A DNA stretch of 34,356 nucleotides from contig QKDR01000005.1 of the NCBI GenBank assembly GCA_003252515.1, positions 1 through 34,356 on the forward strand, in the 5' to 3' direction. How positions within the stretch are numbered: position 1 is the stretch's first letter; every line of letters begins with the position of its first letter. The DNA is from Candidatus Delongbacteria bacterium. GTDB lineage: Bacteria > UBA4055. Shown one piece after another: positions 25,164-33,868 of this stretch. The notes under the pieces are model-generated. The model was not told the DNA's origin. It worked only from the letters and a program-made list of their open reading frames with translations, and did not search any database. Both the position numbers and the translations under genes were made by a program.

Positions 25164-26957
25164 TTAAAACACGATCTCGTTCTCGTTCTCCTTCATCTGT
25201 GTAGTCCATAAACGGTGATAGACGCCGTGCAGGGCCAAAAGTTCGGAGTGTGTTCCGGTCTCGGCGACTTTTCCGTTCTCCATAACGATGATCCTGTCGA
25301 CTCCGACGATGGTCGTCAGCCTGTGCGCTATGATTATCATAGTCCTGTCGCCCATGATCTTTTCAATAGCTTCCTGGATCACGTTCTCGGAGATGGAGTC
25401 GATGGATGCGGTCGCTTCGTCTAAGATAAGGATCTTAGGGTCTTTCAGAAGCGCTCTGGCTATGGAAAGTCTCTGTCTCTGACCGCCTGAGAGTTTAAGC
25501 CCCCTTTCACCGATCACGGTGTCGAACCTGAGAGGAAGCTCGTTGATGAAATCGTATATGTCGGCGTCACGGCAGGCTTTCTCAACGCGCTCCTTCGTCG
25601 CGTCAAGGTCGGCATACTTAAGGTTGTTCATGATCGTGTCGTTGAACAGCAGAGCGTCCTGGAATACAATGGAGATATTCTTCCTGTATTCGTCAATGTC
25701 GAGCGCTTTTATATCTGATCCGTTGAATTTTACAGTTCCTGATTCAGGATCGTAGAATCTGAGTACTAGGTTCACGATCGTGGATTTACCTGCGCCGCTT
25801 GGTCCCACTATTGCGACCGACTGACCGTCCTCAATCTTGAGACTTACTCCGTTGAGCGCGATCTTTTCTTTGTCTTTTTCGTATCTGAACTCAACATCGG
25901 AGAATTCTATCTCGCCTTTCGTGCAGTCTGTTTTCTCCGGTTTATCGGCGACAACAAGTTCATCAGGATACTCGATATATTCATATATCCTGTCGATCGA
26001 AACGAATGCGGAAATAACGAAGATCATCGTACCTGAAAGCTCGAAGATGGGCTCGAAAAGATTTCTGACCAGCATGACGAAAGCCAGAAGGATTCCCAGC
26101 GTGATCTCGGTCCCGGTCAGGAGTTTGATCCCGTACACGATGATCGTCACGTAGAAAGCGTGCCAGAATATCGTCGCGACTACCTCGAACATCCTGTTGG
26201 TTATTCCCAGGCTGATACTGTCTTTTATGAAGTCGCGGCTTTTTTTTAGATGTCTTGCGGCCTCGTAATTCTCGTTCCCGAACGCCATGACGATCTTTAT
26301 GTTGGACAGGATCTCCTGCAGAAAACCGAGCAGCCGGCCCCATTTTTCGGATGTTCTTTTCCTGTATTTTTTGAAAAAGTTCATCACTATCGTCACGAAA
26401 ATGTACTGAAGACCTATCAGGATCAGTATCGCGACAGTTATCTTCCAGCTGAGATAAAATAACATGGTCAGCGAAAAGAATATCTTTAAAAATGCGTTGA
26501 AAAAATCGAAGAACGCATCGGAAGCGAGATAAGATACAGAACCGACGTCGTTGTTCATCCTTGAAGTTATTTCGCCAGAAACTCTCTTGGAATAGAATAT
26601 AGGTGATTTCAACAGAAGTGCGTTGAACAGTTTTTCCCTGATATCTTTTCTGATATTGTACTGCAGGTGCCATCTTATATAAATATGACCTAAAAACAAA
26701 CCGCTGAAAACTATGAAAAGAATGGTAACCGCAGTGAAGAAAATGTTGAGCGAAAAGATATCTTTCAAAGGTATGATTTCGTCCACCGAATACTGTATCA
26801 CGAGCGGGGGCAGAGTAATTATCATGTTGCTGATGACGTCAAAAAAAGCGAGAACAAGGATCAGCCACTTATACTTAGCCATGAACTTGTATAATTTTGG
26901 AAGTCTTGTCAGCATCTGCCTGTAGGAGATGTCGTATTTGTTATGCTCCTTTTCCAT
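25164..26957 (-). CDS. ABC exporter half-transporter (TMD-NBD), second of a pair
   Basis: A 597-aa type IV ABC exporter subunit. Residues 30-320: six membrane helices (ABC_membrane), including the coupling-helix region IFYSKRVSGEITSRMNNDV. C-terminal ATPase: Walker A GPSGAGKS (385-392), Q-loop VFQDALLFND, signature LSGGQRQRLSIARALL, Walker B ILILDEATASID with the catalytic Glu, and switch His in IIAHRLTT. All consensus ATPase residues are present. It overlaps the preceding half-transporter gene by 17 bases, with GGGAG just before the ATG. The two half-transporters probably form a heterodimer; adjacency to an HlyD-type adaptor gene suggests export across the envelope. Substrate unknown. Confidence 0.93.
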   Translation of the reverse strand: MEKEHNKYDISYRQMLTRLPKLYKFMAKYKWLILVLAFFDVISNMIITLPPLVIQYSVDEIIPLKDIFSLNIFFTAVTILFIVFSGLFLGHIYIRWHLQYNIRKDIREKLFNALLLKSPIFYSKRVSGEITSRMNNDVGSVSYLASDAFFDFFNAFLKIFFSLTMLFYLSWKITVAILILIGLQYIFVTIVMNFFKKYRKRTSEKWGRLLGFLQEILSNIKIVMAFGNENYEAARHLKKSRDFIKDSISLGITNRMFEVVATIFWHAFYVTIIVYGIKLLTGTEITLGILLAFVMLVRNLFEPIFELSGTMIFVISAFVSIDRIYEYIEYPDELVVADKPEKTDCTKGEIEFSDVEFRYEKDKEKIALNGVSLKIEDGQSVAIVGPSGAGKSTIVNLVLRFYDPESGTVKFNGSDIKALDIDEYRKNISIVFQDALLFNDTIMNNLKYADLDATKERVEKACRDADIYDFINELPLRFDTVIGERGLKLSGGQRQRLSIARALLKDPKILILDEATASIDSISENVIQEAIEKIMGDRTMIIIAHRLTTIVGVDRIIVMENGKVAETGTHSELLALHGVYHRLWTTQMKENENEIVF

Positions 26958-28707
26958 CGCTCCCGTTGTTATGGTTCCCCTTTTTCAATTGTTCGTTCCA
27001 CAGCCGTCTGTATTCACTGTCCGCATCTGCGAAAAGCGCTTCATGCTTTCCGGACTCTATGATCCTGCCGCTCTTGAAAACGAATATTCTGTCCGCCTCG
27101 ACTACAGTGGAAAGCCTGTGAGCGATTATGATCGAAGTCGGTTTCTGCATGACTTTTTTCATTGTCTCCGATATCAGCATCTCGGACCTTGTATCAAGCG
27201 CTGATGTAGCCTCGTCGAATACTACTATGTTCGGATTCCGTAGTATGAGCCTGCAGATTGATATCCTCTGTTTCTCGCCGCCGGAGAAATTTTTGCCTTT
27301 TTCCTCTACCATGGTATCAAGACCGTTCGGCAGTTTATTGACAAGCTCTTCAAGCAATGTCATCCTGACCGCGTCCATGATCTCATCGTCAGATATTTTC
27401 CGGGTCGCTCCGTATGCCAGGTTCTCTCTCAAAGTAGCAACGAACATATCGGTCTCCTGGAACACGACACCGATGTTCCTTCTAAGCAGCCTCAGACTGT
27501 AATCCGTCAGCGGTTTTCCGTCCAGAAGTATCCTGCCGCTGTCCGGATCGTAAAATCTGAAGATCAGGTTGGTTATCGTGGATTTACCGCTTCCGGATTC
27601 CCCGACGAACGCGACGGTTTCTCCAGTGTTGATCCTGAACGACATATCAAAAATTACCTGTTTGTTCTTCTCGTAGCTGAAATCGACGTTCTCGAATTCT
27701 ATCTCACCTTTTATGACGGCGGTCTTTATCGGGTTCGGAGATTCGATGACCTCGGGTTTTTCGTTAAGATACGCTTTCACCCTCTGAACGCCGACTACGC
27801 TTTCCTGAAACCTGTTTATCGCCATGACAATGCTGAAGACAGGCCATATGTACTGGACCGAATACATCCACATCGTTACAAGTTCGCCTATGCTCATCCT
27901 TTCAATGATGATCATGTAGCTTCCGATCCAGAGAACAAGCAGAGGAGTGAAATTCCTCAGGAACATGGTCACCGACCGCAGCTGGCTCCTTACAGACGCG
28001 ATGTTCATCGCCTGGTCAATTATTTTATCCGATCTTACTGAATGGATGAATTCTTCGTATTTCTTCTGAACGAATACCTGGATCACTTTTATAAGCGTTA
28101 TTCTTTCCTGAAGGTACCCGATCAGCTTGGATTCTTTCTCTCTTGTCTCCTTAATATCTCTGTGCATCCTCCTGACGGCGAAAAAGACGAATACCGACTG
28201 TATAATTATCATTACGAACATAGGTGTCGCGAGGATAGGATTGAGGTAAAATATAGCCGCCGTGATGAATACGAATTTTGATATGTTTGTCACCAGAGAG
28301 ATGATCTCGATAGTGAGAATATTCTGGATCGCGGCCACGTCAATGTTGAGTCTTTCCAGTATCTCTCCCGAATGCCTGTCCGAATAGAATTTTAATGATA
28401 GCCTCTGAAGATGCCTGAGCAGGTAGTTCCTTATATCGAAAGTTATCATCGAGCCCATATAGGACATGATGTAGCCGACCAGAAAGTCGATGAACGCCAT
28501 TATCAGTACTATAAGGATAATTATCGCGACAACGAAGTTAATTGATTTGAAGTCGTGATTGGGCAGAAAGTCATCGAGGATCACGGTAAATGTAAGATAG
28601 GGCAGTGCCGTGCTCAGAATATTATAGAATAAAAGGAAAATTATCAGGCTGAACAGAGATGTCTTATAAGGCTTAATGAACCTGAATATGTAGAGTATGT
28701 CCTTCAA
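26941..28707 (-). CDS. ABC exporter half-transporter (TMD-NBD), first of a pair
   Basis: A 588-aa half-transporter. The start is a TTG at 28707, one base after the adaptor gene's stop; no ATG exists before the first membrane helix, and FRFIKPYKTSL is the typical elbow helix, so TTG is well supported. Six N-terminal membrane helices, then an ATPase: Walker A GESGSGKST, Q-loop VFQETDMFVA, signature FSGGEKQRISICRLIL (a slight departure from LSGGQ), Walker B IVVFDEATSALD, and His in IIAHRLSTV. Both sites of a heterodimer with the next gene would keep a catalytic Glu, so neither is obviously degenerate. Overlaps the downstream gene by 17 bases. Confidence 0.92.
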   Translation of the reverse strand: MKDILYIFRFIKPYKTSLFSLIIFLLFYNILSTALPYLTFTVILDDFLPNHDFKSINFVVAIIILIVLIMAFIDFLVGYIMSYMGSMITFDIRNYLLRHLQRLSLKFYSDRHSGEILERLNIDVAAIQNILTIEIISLVTNISKFVFITAAIFYLNPILATPMFVMIIIQSVFVFFAVRRMHRDIKETREKESKLIGYLQERITLIKVIQVFVQKKYEEFIHSVRSDKIIDQAMNIASVRSQLRSVTMFLRNFTPLLVLWIGSYMIIIERMSIGELVTMWMYSVQYIWPVFSIVMAINRFQESVVGVQRVKAYLNEKPEVIESPNPIKTAVIKGEIEFENVDFSYEKNKQVIFDMSFRINTGETVAFVGESGSGKSTITNLIFRFYDPDSGRILLDGKPLTDYSLRLLRRNIGVVFQETDMFVATLRENLAYGATRKISDDEIMDAVRMTLLEELVNKLPNGLDTMVEEKGKNFSGGEKQRISICRLILRNPNIVVFDEATSALDTRSEMLISETMKKVMQKPTSIIIAHRLSTVVEADRIFVFKSGRIIESGKHEALFADADSEYRRLWNEQLKKGNHNNGSDGKGA

Positions 28708-28708
28708 T

Positions 28709-29800
28709 CTAGTTTATGTCCGCGTATTTAACCATCTGTTCCCACAGTATCCTCAGTATGGGGAGATTTTCTTCCGTTATGATTATAGCTTCCCCGACCA
28801 CACCGGCATGAATAAAGCGTTTTCTGCCCCTGTCGAAAAATTCAGTGCTTTCGACCTCAATCTCTACCGGGAACGATATTTCTCCGTTGAAAGTCTCTGA
28901 TTTAAGTCCGGTCTTTTTTACGATGCCGCGGATGAAATCCTTTCCTCTGAAAGTGTCCACGTTGAAATATGCTTCCTGCCCTTCTTTGACCCGTACTACG
29001 TCTGATCCGGAAGCATAACCGATAAAATCTATTTTATCGTAAGAGACAACATCGCCGATCTTGTCGCCTTTAGAAAAATACGCGTTTAGATTGTTGTTCA
29101 TTCTTCCGGCTACAAGTCTTCCGTCCATTTTCGCTCTGATCTTGAGGCCGTCATCTCTTTTCTTCAGATAAGAGAGTTTGTTCTCCTCTATTTCAAGCTC
29201 TTTCTGTTTGAATTTATAATTAAGATAGGATGAGGCGTCAAGCTTCTGCAGCTGCTTGTTCAGCTCATTGAGCTGGATCTGGATAGATTTTACTTCCAGT
29301 TCTTTCTGTTTAAGCGCTATATTAGCACCTTCGTACTCATCCTTCGAGATTATTTTCTTTTCATACAGGTCGGATTTGTCGGTCTGTACTTCCCTGTAGT
29401 ATTTTTCCTCGTCCTTCTTGACCTTCAATTCTTCTTTAAGTTTCGTTACATCGTAAGTGCTCAGGCTTACATCAAGTTCTTTCAGCTGTAATATTTCCTC
29501 CAGTTCCAGTTTATACAGCATTATTCTGTTCTCGGAATCGGCGATCTCCATTTCCAGATCACTGTTCGTGAGGGTCATTATAAGATCTCCGGCTTTTACT
29601 TCAGAGTTCTCGATCTTGTGAATTTCAGAAGCGAAACCTTCTTCTTCGATTACGACGGGAGATATATTCCTGTATGTAAACGCGCCGGGTATGATCACTT
29701 TTCTGTCAATTCTCATAAGCGTCAGTATCATGATCGCCGTAACGAGAAGCAGAAGCATGGCGAAAGCGATCAGTATTGATTTTTTTATTGTGATCCTCAT
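28709..29800 (-). CDS. HlyD/MFP-family periplasmic adaptor protein
   Basis: Start taken at ATG 29800; a TTG at 29812 would add four residues. Product about 363 aa. One N-terminal membrane helix (SILIAFAMLLLLVTAIMILTL), a first lipoyl half (GAFTYRNISPVVIEEEGFAS ... VKAGDLIMTLTN), a long alpha-helical hairpin at about 80-220 with heptad pattern and many Lys/Glu, the second lipoyl half (KIRAKMDGRLVAGRMN), and a beta-barrel domain (GQEAYFNVDTF ... ISFPVEIEVES). HlyD-type adaptors bridge inner-membrane exporters to an outer-membrane channel; no TolC gene is present here. It lies between coaE and the ABC pair with gaps of 13 and 1 bases. Confidence 0.85.
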   Translation of the reverse strand: MRITIKKSILIAFAMLLLLVTAIMILTLMRIDRKVIIPGAFTYRNISPVVIEEEGFASEIHKIENSEVKAGDLIMTLTNSDLEMEIADSENRIMLYKLELEEILQLKELDVSLSTYDVTKLKEELKVKKDEEKYYREVQTDKSDLYEKKIISKDEYEGANIALKQKELEVKSIQIQLNELNKQLQKLDASSYLNYKFKQKELEIEENKLSYLKKRDDGLKIRAKMDGRLVAGRMNNNLNAYFSKGDKIGDVVSYDKIDFIGYASGSDVVRVKEGQEAYFNVDTFRGKDFIRGIVKKTGLKSETFNGEISFPVEIEVESTEFFDRGRKRFIHAGVVGEAIIITEENLPILRILWEQMVKYADIN

Positions 29801-29813
29801 AACCCCGTCCAAA

Positions 29814-30386
29814 TTATATTTTTAATTCTGAAAAGATGGCGCGTATCTTATCCGTCAGTTCCGTAACGCCGCCGTTGGTCTCTATAATGAAGTCGGCTTT
29901 TTTCTCCAGTTTATCGTACTTGGACTGCGCGTTTACCCTAAGTTCCGCCTGTTCTTCCGTGATTCCCTCTCTTTTTATGATCCGGTCGACAGCAGTCTTA
30001 TGATCGGTTCTGACGTAAATGATCCAGTCCATTCTTTTATTCAGCCCGGATTCGAAAAGTATCGCCCCTTCCACTATGCAGTTCTCATTTGATCCCATCG
30101 CTTTTTCAGCTTCTGCGGTTATATACCTGAAGAAAATGCCGTTCAGTTTCTCGAGTTCATTTTTATTTCCGAAAACGAGAGCACCGAGTTTTTTCCTGTC
30201 TATACCTTCTTCGGTAACATATTCCTTTCCGAACTTGCAGATTATCTCTGCTGTTATCTCCGGGTAGATCGATACGACTTCCTTGCCGATCCTGTCCAGA
30301 TTAATATGTAGAAATCCTCTTTCCGCGAAGAAATTCGCCACTGTTGTTTTTCCGCTCCCGGATTTGCCGAATATGCCTATCTTCAA
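29814..30386 (-). CDS. coaE: Dephospho-CoA kinase
   Basis: A 190-aa P-loop kinase catalysing the last step of coenzyme A synthesis (dephospho-CoA plus ATP). N-terminal P-loop GKSGSGKTT (residues 7-15; the usual family form is GGIGSGKS, so this is a variant), LDRIGKEVV in place of the DAD-x-x-x-x-E motif, the RKKLGALVFGN stretch, and the lid/adenine region IIYVRTDHKTAVDRIIKREG followed by A-x-x-R (AELRVNAQ). It starts with TTG at 30386, supported by GGAG 5 bases upstream and by the protein's N-terminus. It is the first gene of the exporter operon; combining coaE with an exporter is probably just operon packing. Confidence 0.85.
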   Translation of the reverse strand: MKIGIFGKSGSGKTTVANFFAERGFLHINLDRIGKEVVSIYPEITAEIICKFGKEYVTEEGIDRKKLGALVFGNKNELEKLNGIFFRYITAEAEKAMGSNENCIVEGAILFESGLNKRMDWIIYVRTDHKTAVDRIIKREGITEEQAELRVNAQSKYDKLEKKADFIIETNGGVTELTDKIRAIFSELKI

Positions 30387-30422
30387 TGCTTCTCCGCTCT
30401 CTCTTATATAAAATATGCCGTA

Positions 30423-30450
30423 AATATAAACTTTTTGAAGCTTTATTCAA
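30423..30450 (-). promoter_or_regulatory. Promoter of the coaE-adaptor-ABC exporter operon
   Basis: On the minus strand TTGAAT (30445-30450), 16-base spacer, TATATT (30423-30428). Start near 30416 would give a 30-base leader that contains the GGAG ahead of the TTG start at 30386. It faces the plus-strand promoter at 30568; the 30387-30636 gap holds only these two promoters. Confidence 0.55.
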
Positions 30451-30567
30451 GTATTATATTGATAAAATTATATTAATTGGTGACGAAATATGCGGATATT
30501 AGGATGAATGATTAAACAGGACAATGTTAAAATGTCGTGAATAATGAGAAAAAATCTCTTAAAACAC

Positions 30568-30596
30568 TTGACAAAACAAGTAATTGTCTGTATATT
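30568..30596 (+). promoter_or_regulatory. Near-consensus promoter of the RloAB-TIR operon with overlapping inverted repeat
   Basis: TTGACA (30568-30573), exactly 17-base spacer, TATATT (30591-30596). An inverted repeat ACTTG-N6-CAAGT (30566-30581) overlaps the -35 box, and GACAA (30570-30574) is mirrored by TTGTC (30584-30588). Such overlap suggests a repressor site. Transcription would start near 30603, ruling out a start codon at 30544. Confidence 0.8.
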
Positions 30597-30636
30597 GTCT
30601 TCGGGTGGAGAAAATAATTACAATAAAGGGTTTAAA

Positions 30637-31965
30637 ATGCTGATAGGATTTGAAATTGAGAACTGGATGTCATATAAAGGTAAAACGGAATTCTCTATGA
30701 TCGCGAGCAGAGAAAGGCAGCATGGAGAGAGGGTTCCAAAGATCCCGAAGTTTCAGAGCAGGATACTTCCGATAGCTTCGATCTATGGCGGCAACGCTTC
30801 AGGAAAAACAAACTTCTTCAAAGCAATAGATTTTGTAAAAGATTTTGTTGTTGAGGGTACTAAACCGGACAGTATGATATTATGCGAACCGTTCAGACTT
30901 GATAATGAAAGCGCGGATAAACCGACAAGTTTCAAAACAGTTATGCTCATAGATGAGGTTATATATGATTACAGTTTTTCTGTAACAAGAAAAGCCGTGA
31001 TAAACGAGAGACTTGTTCAGATAACAAGCACAAATGAGAAAGTGTTATATGACAGAAAAGACGGAAACCCGAATTTTCATAAATCTTTGAAAAGGGACGG
31101 CCTTTTAAAATTCGCTTTTATGGGTACAAGGCCGAATCAGCTGTTTCTTACAAATTCAGTCTCACAGAGTGTGGATACTTTCAGAAATGTTTACGACTGG
31201 TTCAAAAACACTCTTGTACTTATAGCTCCTGATGCGCGTTTCGGAAGATATGAAAGTTTTTTTGATGACAGTGATCCTCTTTTTAAAAAAATGAATACAA
31301 TATTGTCTCAACTTGATACAGGTATTGCCAGCTTGAAATATATAAATGTTCCTTTCGATAGTATTCCGATACCTGAACAAATAAAAATAAAACTTAAAGA
31401 AGACATATCTGATAAAACTGTGGCTAAACTTCATTCCCCAGACACAAGTGAAAGATATATTGTTATGAGAGTAGACGGTGAATTGATAGCCAAAAAGCTG
31501 GTTGCTTACCATAAAAATAAAAGCGGTTCCGATGAGAAGTTTGAATTTCAGCAGGAGTCTGACGGATCATTAAGAGTAATTGATCTTTTGCCATCATTTA
31601 TCAGGCTATCGGAATTCAATTCAAATAGAGTAATCATTGTAGATGAATTAAATAGGAGTTTGCATACTCAGCTTACAAAACAGCTGATCAGATGTTATTT
31701 GGCTAACTGCGATGAAAAATACAGATCTCAATTACTTTTCACAACTCATGATCTTCTTCTGATGGATCAGCAGCTTCTCCGCAGAGATGAAATGTGGGCG
31801 GCAGACAGGGATGAAGAAGGAATATCAAGCCTCAGAGCGTTTATTGAATTCAAAGAGATCAGGTATGATAAAGATATTATGAAAAGTTATCTGCAGGGAA
31901 GACTTGGAGGAATCCCGAAGATCACACTGAAGAAGGATAAAGTTCTTAACGACAGGAAATGTTGA
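30637..31965 (+). CDS. RloA/AbiLi-like AAA (AAA15/21, OLD-like) ATPase
   Basis: Start at ATG 30637 (AAGGG upstream and downstream of the promoter); 442 aa. The N-terminus LIGFEIENWMSYKGKTEFSM is the SMC/RecF-like opening of this family. Walker A GGNASGKT at 51-58, an ABC-like signature region ESDGSLRVIDLLP (about 308-320), Walker B VIIVDELNRS (332-341, Asp336-Glu337) and the switch His371 in FTTHD. This set is the abortive-infection/RloA ATPase pattern. RloA-type proteins pair with RloB proteins in the AbiL phage-defence system. The stop overlaps the next gene's start by one base (TGATG). Compared with the two last genes of the operon its base composition looks host-like. Confidence 0.9.
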   Translation: MLIGFEIENWMSYKGKTEFSMIASRERQHGERVPKIPKFQSRILPIASIYGGNASGKTNFFKAIDFVKDFVVEGTKPDSMILCEPFRLDNESADKPTSFKTVMLIDEVIYDYSFSVTRKAVINERLVQITSTNEKVLYDRKDGNPNFHKSLKRDGLLKFAFMGTRPNQLFLTNSVSQSVDTFRNVYDWFKNTLVLIAPDARFGRYESFFDDSDPLFKKMNTILSQLDTGIASLKYINVPFDSIPIPEQIKIKLKEDISDKTVAKLHSPDTSERYIVMRVDGELIAKKLVAYHKNKSGSDEKFEFQQESDGSLRVIDLLPSFIRLSEFNSNRVIIVDELNRSLHTQLTKQLIRCYLANCDEKYRSQLLFTTHDLLLMDQQLLRRDEMWAADRDEEGISSLRAFIEFKEIRYDKDIMKSYLQGRLGGIPKITLKKDKVLNDRKC

Positions 31966-32564
31966 TGGCTTTAAACCGAAGAAAGTTCGAAAGAAAATAT
32001 GTCGCTGTAAGGAGTTATAAGAAACTGTTCATCATTTCGACGGAAGGACAGAAAACCGAGCCTGAATATTTTGAGATTTTCGACAATCGCAATGCTATAA
32101 TCAAAGTTAAATGTCTAAAGTCGGGAAAAGACAGTTCACCTTTAAGAGTATTAAAGAGAATGGAAAAATATATAAAAGAAGAAAGCCTTTTAGATACAGA
32201 TGAAGCATGGCTCGTTGTTGACAGGGACCAGTGGACTGAAAAACAGTTGTCGGAATTAAACCAGTGGGCTGAAAAGAAAGAAAATCACGGTTTCGCCCTA
32301 AGCAACCCTAAGTTCGAGTTCTGGTTGCTCCTTCACTTCGAAGATGTAAAATCCGTAAAGACATCAAAAGACTGTACTGCAAAGCTGAAAAAACATATTC
32401 CCGATTATGATAAAAGCATAAATCCTGATAAGATCACCGACAAAATGATAAATGATGCGATCACAAGAGCGAAAAGCAGAGACAAAGGTTCGTTTGAGGA
32501 TAATTTGAGGAGTTTAGGGAGTACGGTTTATAAAGTGGTTGAGAAGATAATGGAGAGGAAATAA
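31965..32564 (+). CDS. RloB/AbiLii-like TOPRIM-type protein
   Basis: Start taken at the ATG within TGATG (31965), AGGA 7 bases upstream; an ATG at 31959 is the alternative. Product 199 aa. RloB family features: FIISTEGQKTEPEYF (Glu27, the first acidic TOPRIM residue), AWLVVDRDQW (Asp86, Asp88, the DxD pair), and SNPKFEFWLLLHFE (113-126), the family hallmark. TOPRIM proteins are metal-dependent nucleases or related enzymes; RloB with RloA gives abortive-infection type phage resistance. The exact activity is not shown by sequence alone. The stop shares one base with the next ATG (TAATG). Confidence 0.92.
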   Translation: MALNRRKFERKYVAVRSYKKLFIISTEGQKTEPEYFEIFDNRNAIIKVKCLKSGKDSSPLRVLKRMEKYIKEESLLDTDEAWLVVDRDQWTEKQLSELNQWAEKKENHGFALSNPKFEFWLLLHFEDVKSVKTSKDCTAKLKKHIPDYDKSINPDKITDKMINDAITRAKSRDKGSFEDNLRSLGSTVYKVVEKIMERK

Positions 32565-33868
32565 TGAAATCAGTTCGTACCCATGATCTAGCATCTCATA
32601 GAGCTTTCTTTACAGAATATGATTTGCACGGTGATCCCAAATATTGGATAGTTGATTCAGTCAAAGAAGCTGTTAGTAAGGATATGGAAAGGAAATTAAA
32701 ATTATTATTATTAACTAAATCTAGTGTTATAGTAGCAGCATCACAGTTACTTGAATCTCCATTTGCTCATTCAATTATCATAGAAAATCCTGAACTTATT
32801 GAAAGTGGTGCTATAGTATCGTCATTGAAATTTGGGCATAATTCAACGAGAGAATTCCTAAATATAAAAAGAGATGAAGAAATAAAGAGTAAAAATAATA
32901 CATATCATTCTGCTGAAGCATTTGATATCGCAAATTTAATAGATGATAAAGGTACATCAATTAGGTGGCATTTGGCAGTTATGAGCGATTGGTTTAGAGA
33001 TAGATTAGTCAAAGACCTCTCTGATGACAGTAGTTTGATTAGAACTTTTTTAAGATCTAAAAAAATACATTTTCCGCTGGAAATAGGGAATTTATTAAAA
33101 TATGAAAAAGGACTATCACGAGGTAGAGTTGAAGACATTGTAAAGAATTATGGCAATCAAAAGCTTACAGAATTTTTGAAAGTTTATGCTGATTTTATTT
33201 ATTATTTAAGTGGTGCAAGAGCAACAGAATCTGAAGGAGTATTACCACAAGAGAATTTAGTTGATATATCAATTTCTGAATTTATGGGACATAAAATGAA
33301 TTTATCGGAAAATGATATTTTTTTTAAAGTTTTTATAGATACAGTAAAAGCAAAAACTTCTACGATTTTTCCGTCAGATTTTCTTGATATCTTATCTATA
33401 AAGGATGTTTTAGATTTAAGATCAGTTGCTGTATCAGATGAATTTGTAGCAAAATATAATATTTTACAATCAAAAACCAAAGAAGCTATTAATATAACTG
33501 ATTCAGATCGCTTAGTTCTACATCTAAGTGAGTTAGAAGAATTTGAATCAAAACTTTTTGTGAACTTTAATGAATCTTTAAATACTGAGCTAGGAAAAAA
33601 ATTGACAAGAATTCGTCAAAATTCAGCTGTAAAGACATTACATTCGGTTTCATCAATTGCTGGTTTTGGTATTGATGCATATAAAGACTTAGTAGTATCA
33701 GGATTAAAATGGATGTCTTTTGATAAGATTGCAGATAAAATTGATAAAAAAGTTGAAATCGGTTTAAAAACATGTTCGCAACTATTATATAAAATGAATC
33801 TGCTTGATAGACAATTATTTCTTGACTATGTAGATACATTGAAAAATAAATATAAGGAAAAGCTTTAA
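32564..33868 (+). CDS. Unrecognised 434-aa protein, third gene of candidate defence operon
   Basis: I do not recognise the family. It is a soluble-looking, mostly helical protein without signal peptide or membrane helix. Visible features: an N-terminal region of Lys-rich helices (MERKLKLLLLTKSSVIVAAS), a loop with SLKFGHNSTREFLNIKRDEE (about 87-106), a central segment RWHLAVMSDWFRDRLVKDLS, and a C-terminal helical part (SSIAGFGIDAYKDLVVSG). No P-loop, no HEPN R-x4-6-H motif and no HxH or PD-D/ExK nuclease signature were found. Start ATG shares a base with the RloB stop (GAGAGGA upstream), and its own stop shares a base with the TIR gene's ATG. The gene is strikingly AT-rich (33301-33360 has 20% G+C). 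I infer a sensor, adaptor or regulator for the TIR protein. Confidence 0.8.
   Translation: MKSVRTHDLASHRAFFTEYDLHGDPKYWIVDSVKEAVSKDMERKLKLLLLTKSSVIVAASQLLESPFAHSIIIENPELIESGAIVSSLKFGHNSTREFLNIKRDEEIKSKNNTYHSAEAFDIANLIDDKGTSIRWHLAVMSDWFRDRLVKDLSDDSSLIRTFLRSKKIHFPLEIGNLLKYEKGLSRGRVEDIVKNYGNQKLTEFLKVYADFIYYLSGARATESEGVLPQENLVDISISEFMGHKMNLSENDIFFKVFIDTVKAKTSTIFPSDFLDILSIKDVLDLRSVAVSDEFVAKYNILQSKTKEAINITDSDRLVLHLSELEEFESKLFVNFNESLNTELGKKLTRIRQNSAVKTLHSVSSIAGFGIDAYKDLVVSGLKWMSFDKIADKIDKKVEIGLKTCSQLLYKMNLLDRQLFLDYVDTLKNKYKEKL

Noticed and set aside
30544-30636. Longer start of the RloA-like ATPase at 30544
   Set aside because: The extra 31 codons span the near-consensus promoter; the ATG at 30637 has a ribosome binding site and matches the family's N-terminus.
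32564-33868. HEPN toxin assignment for the 434-aa protein
   Set aside because: No R-x4-6-H motif is present (the nearest, RLVLH, has spacing 3), so a HEPN nuclease call is unsupported.
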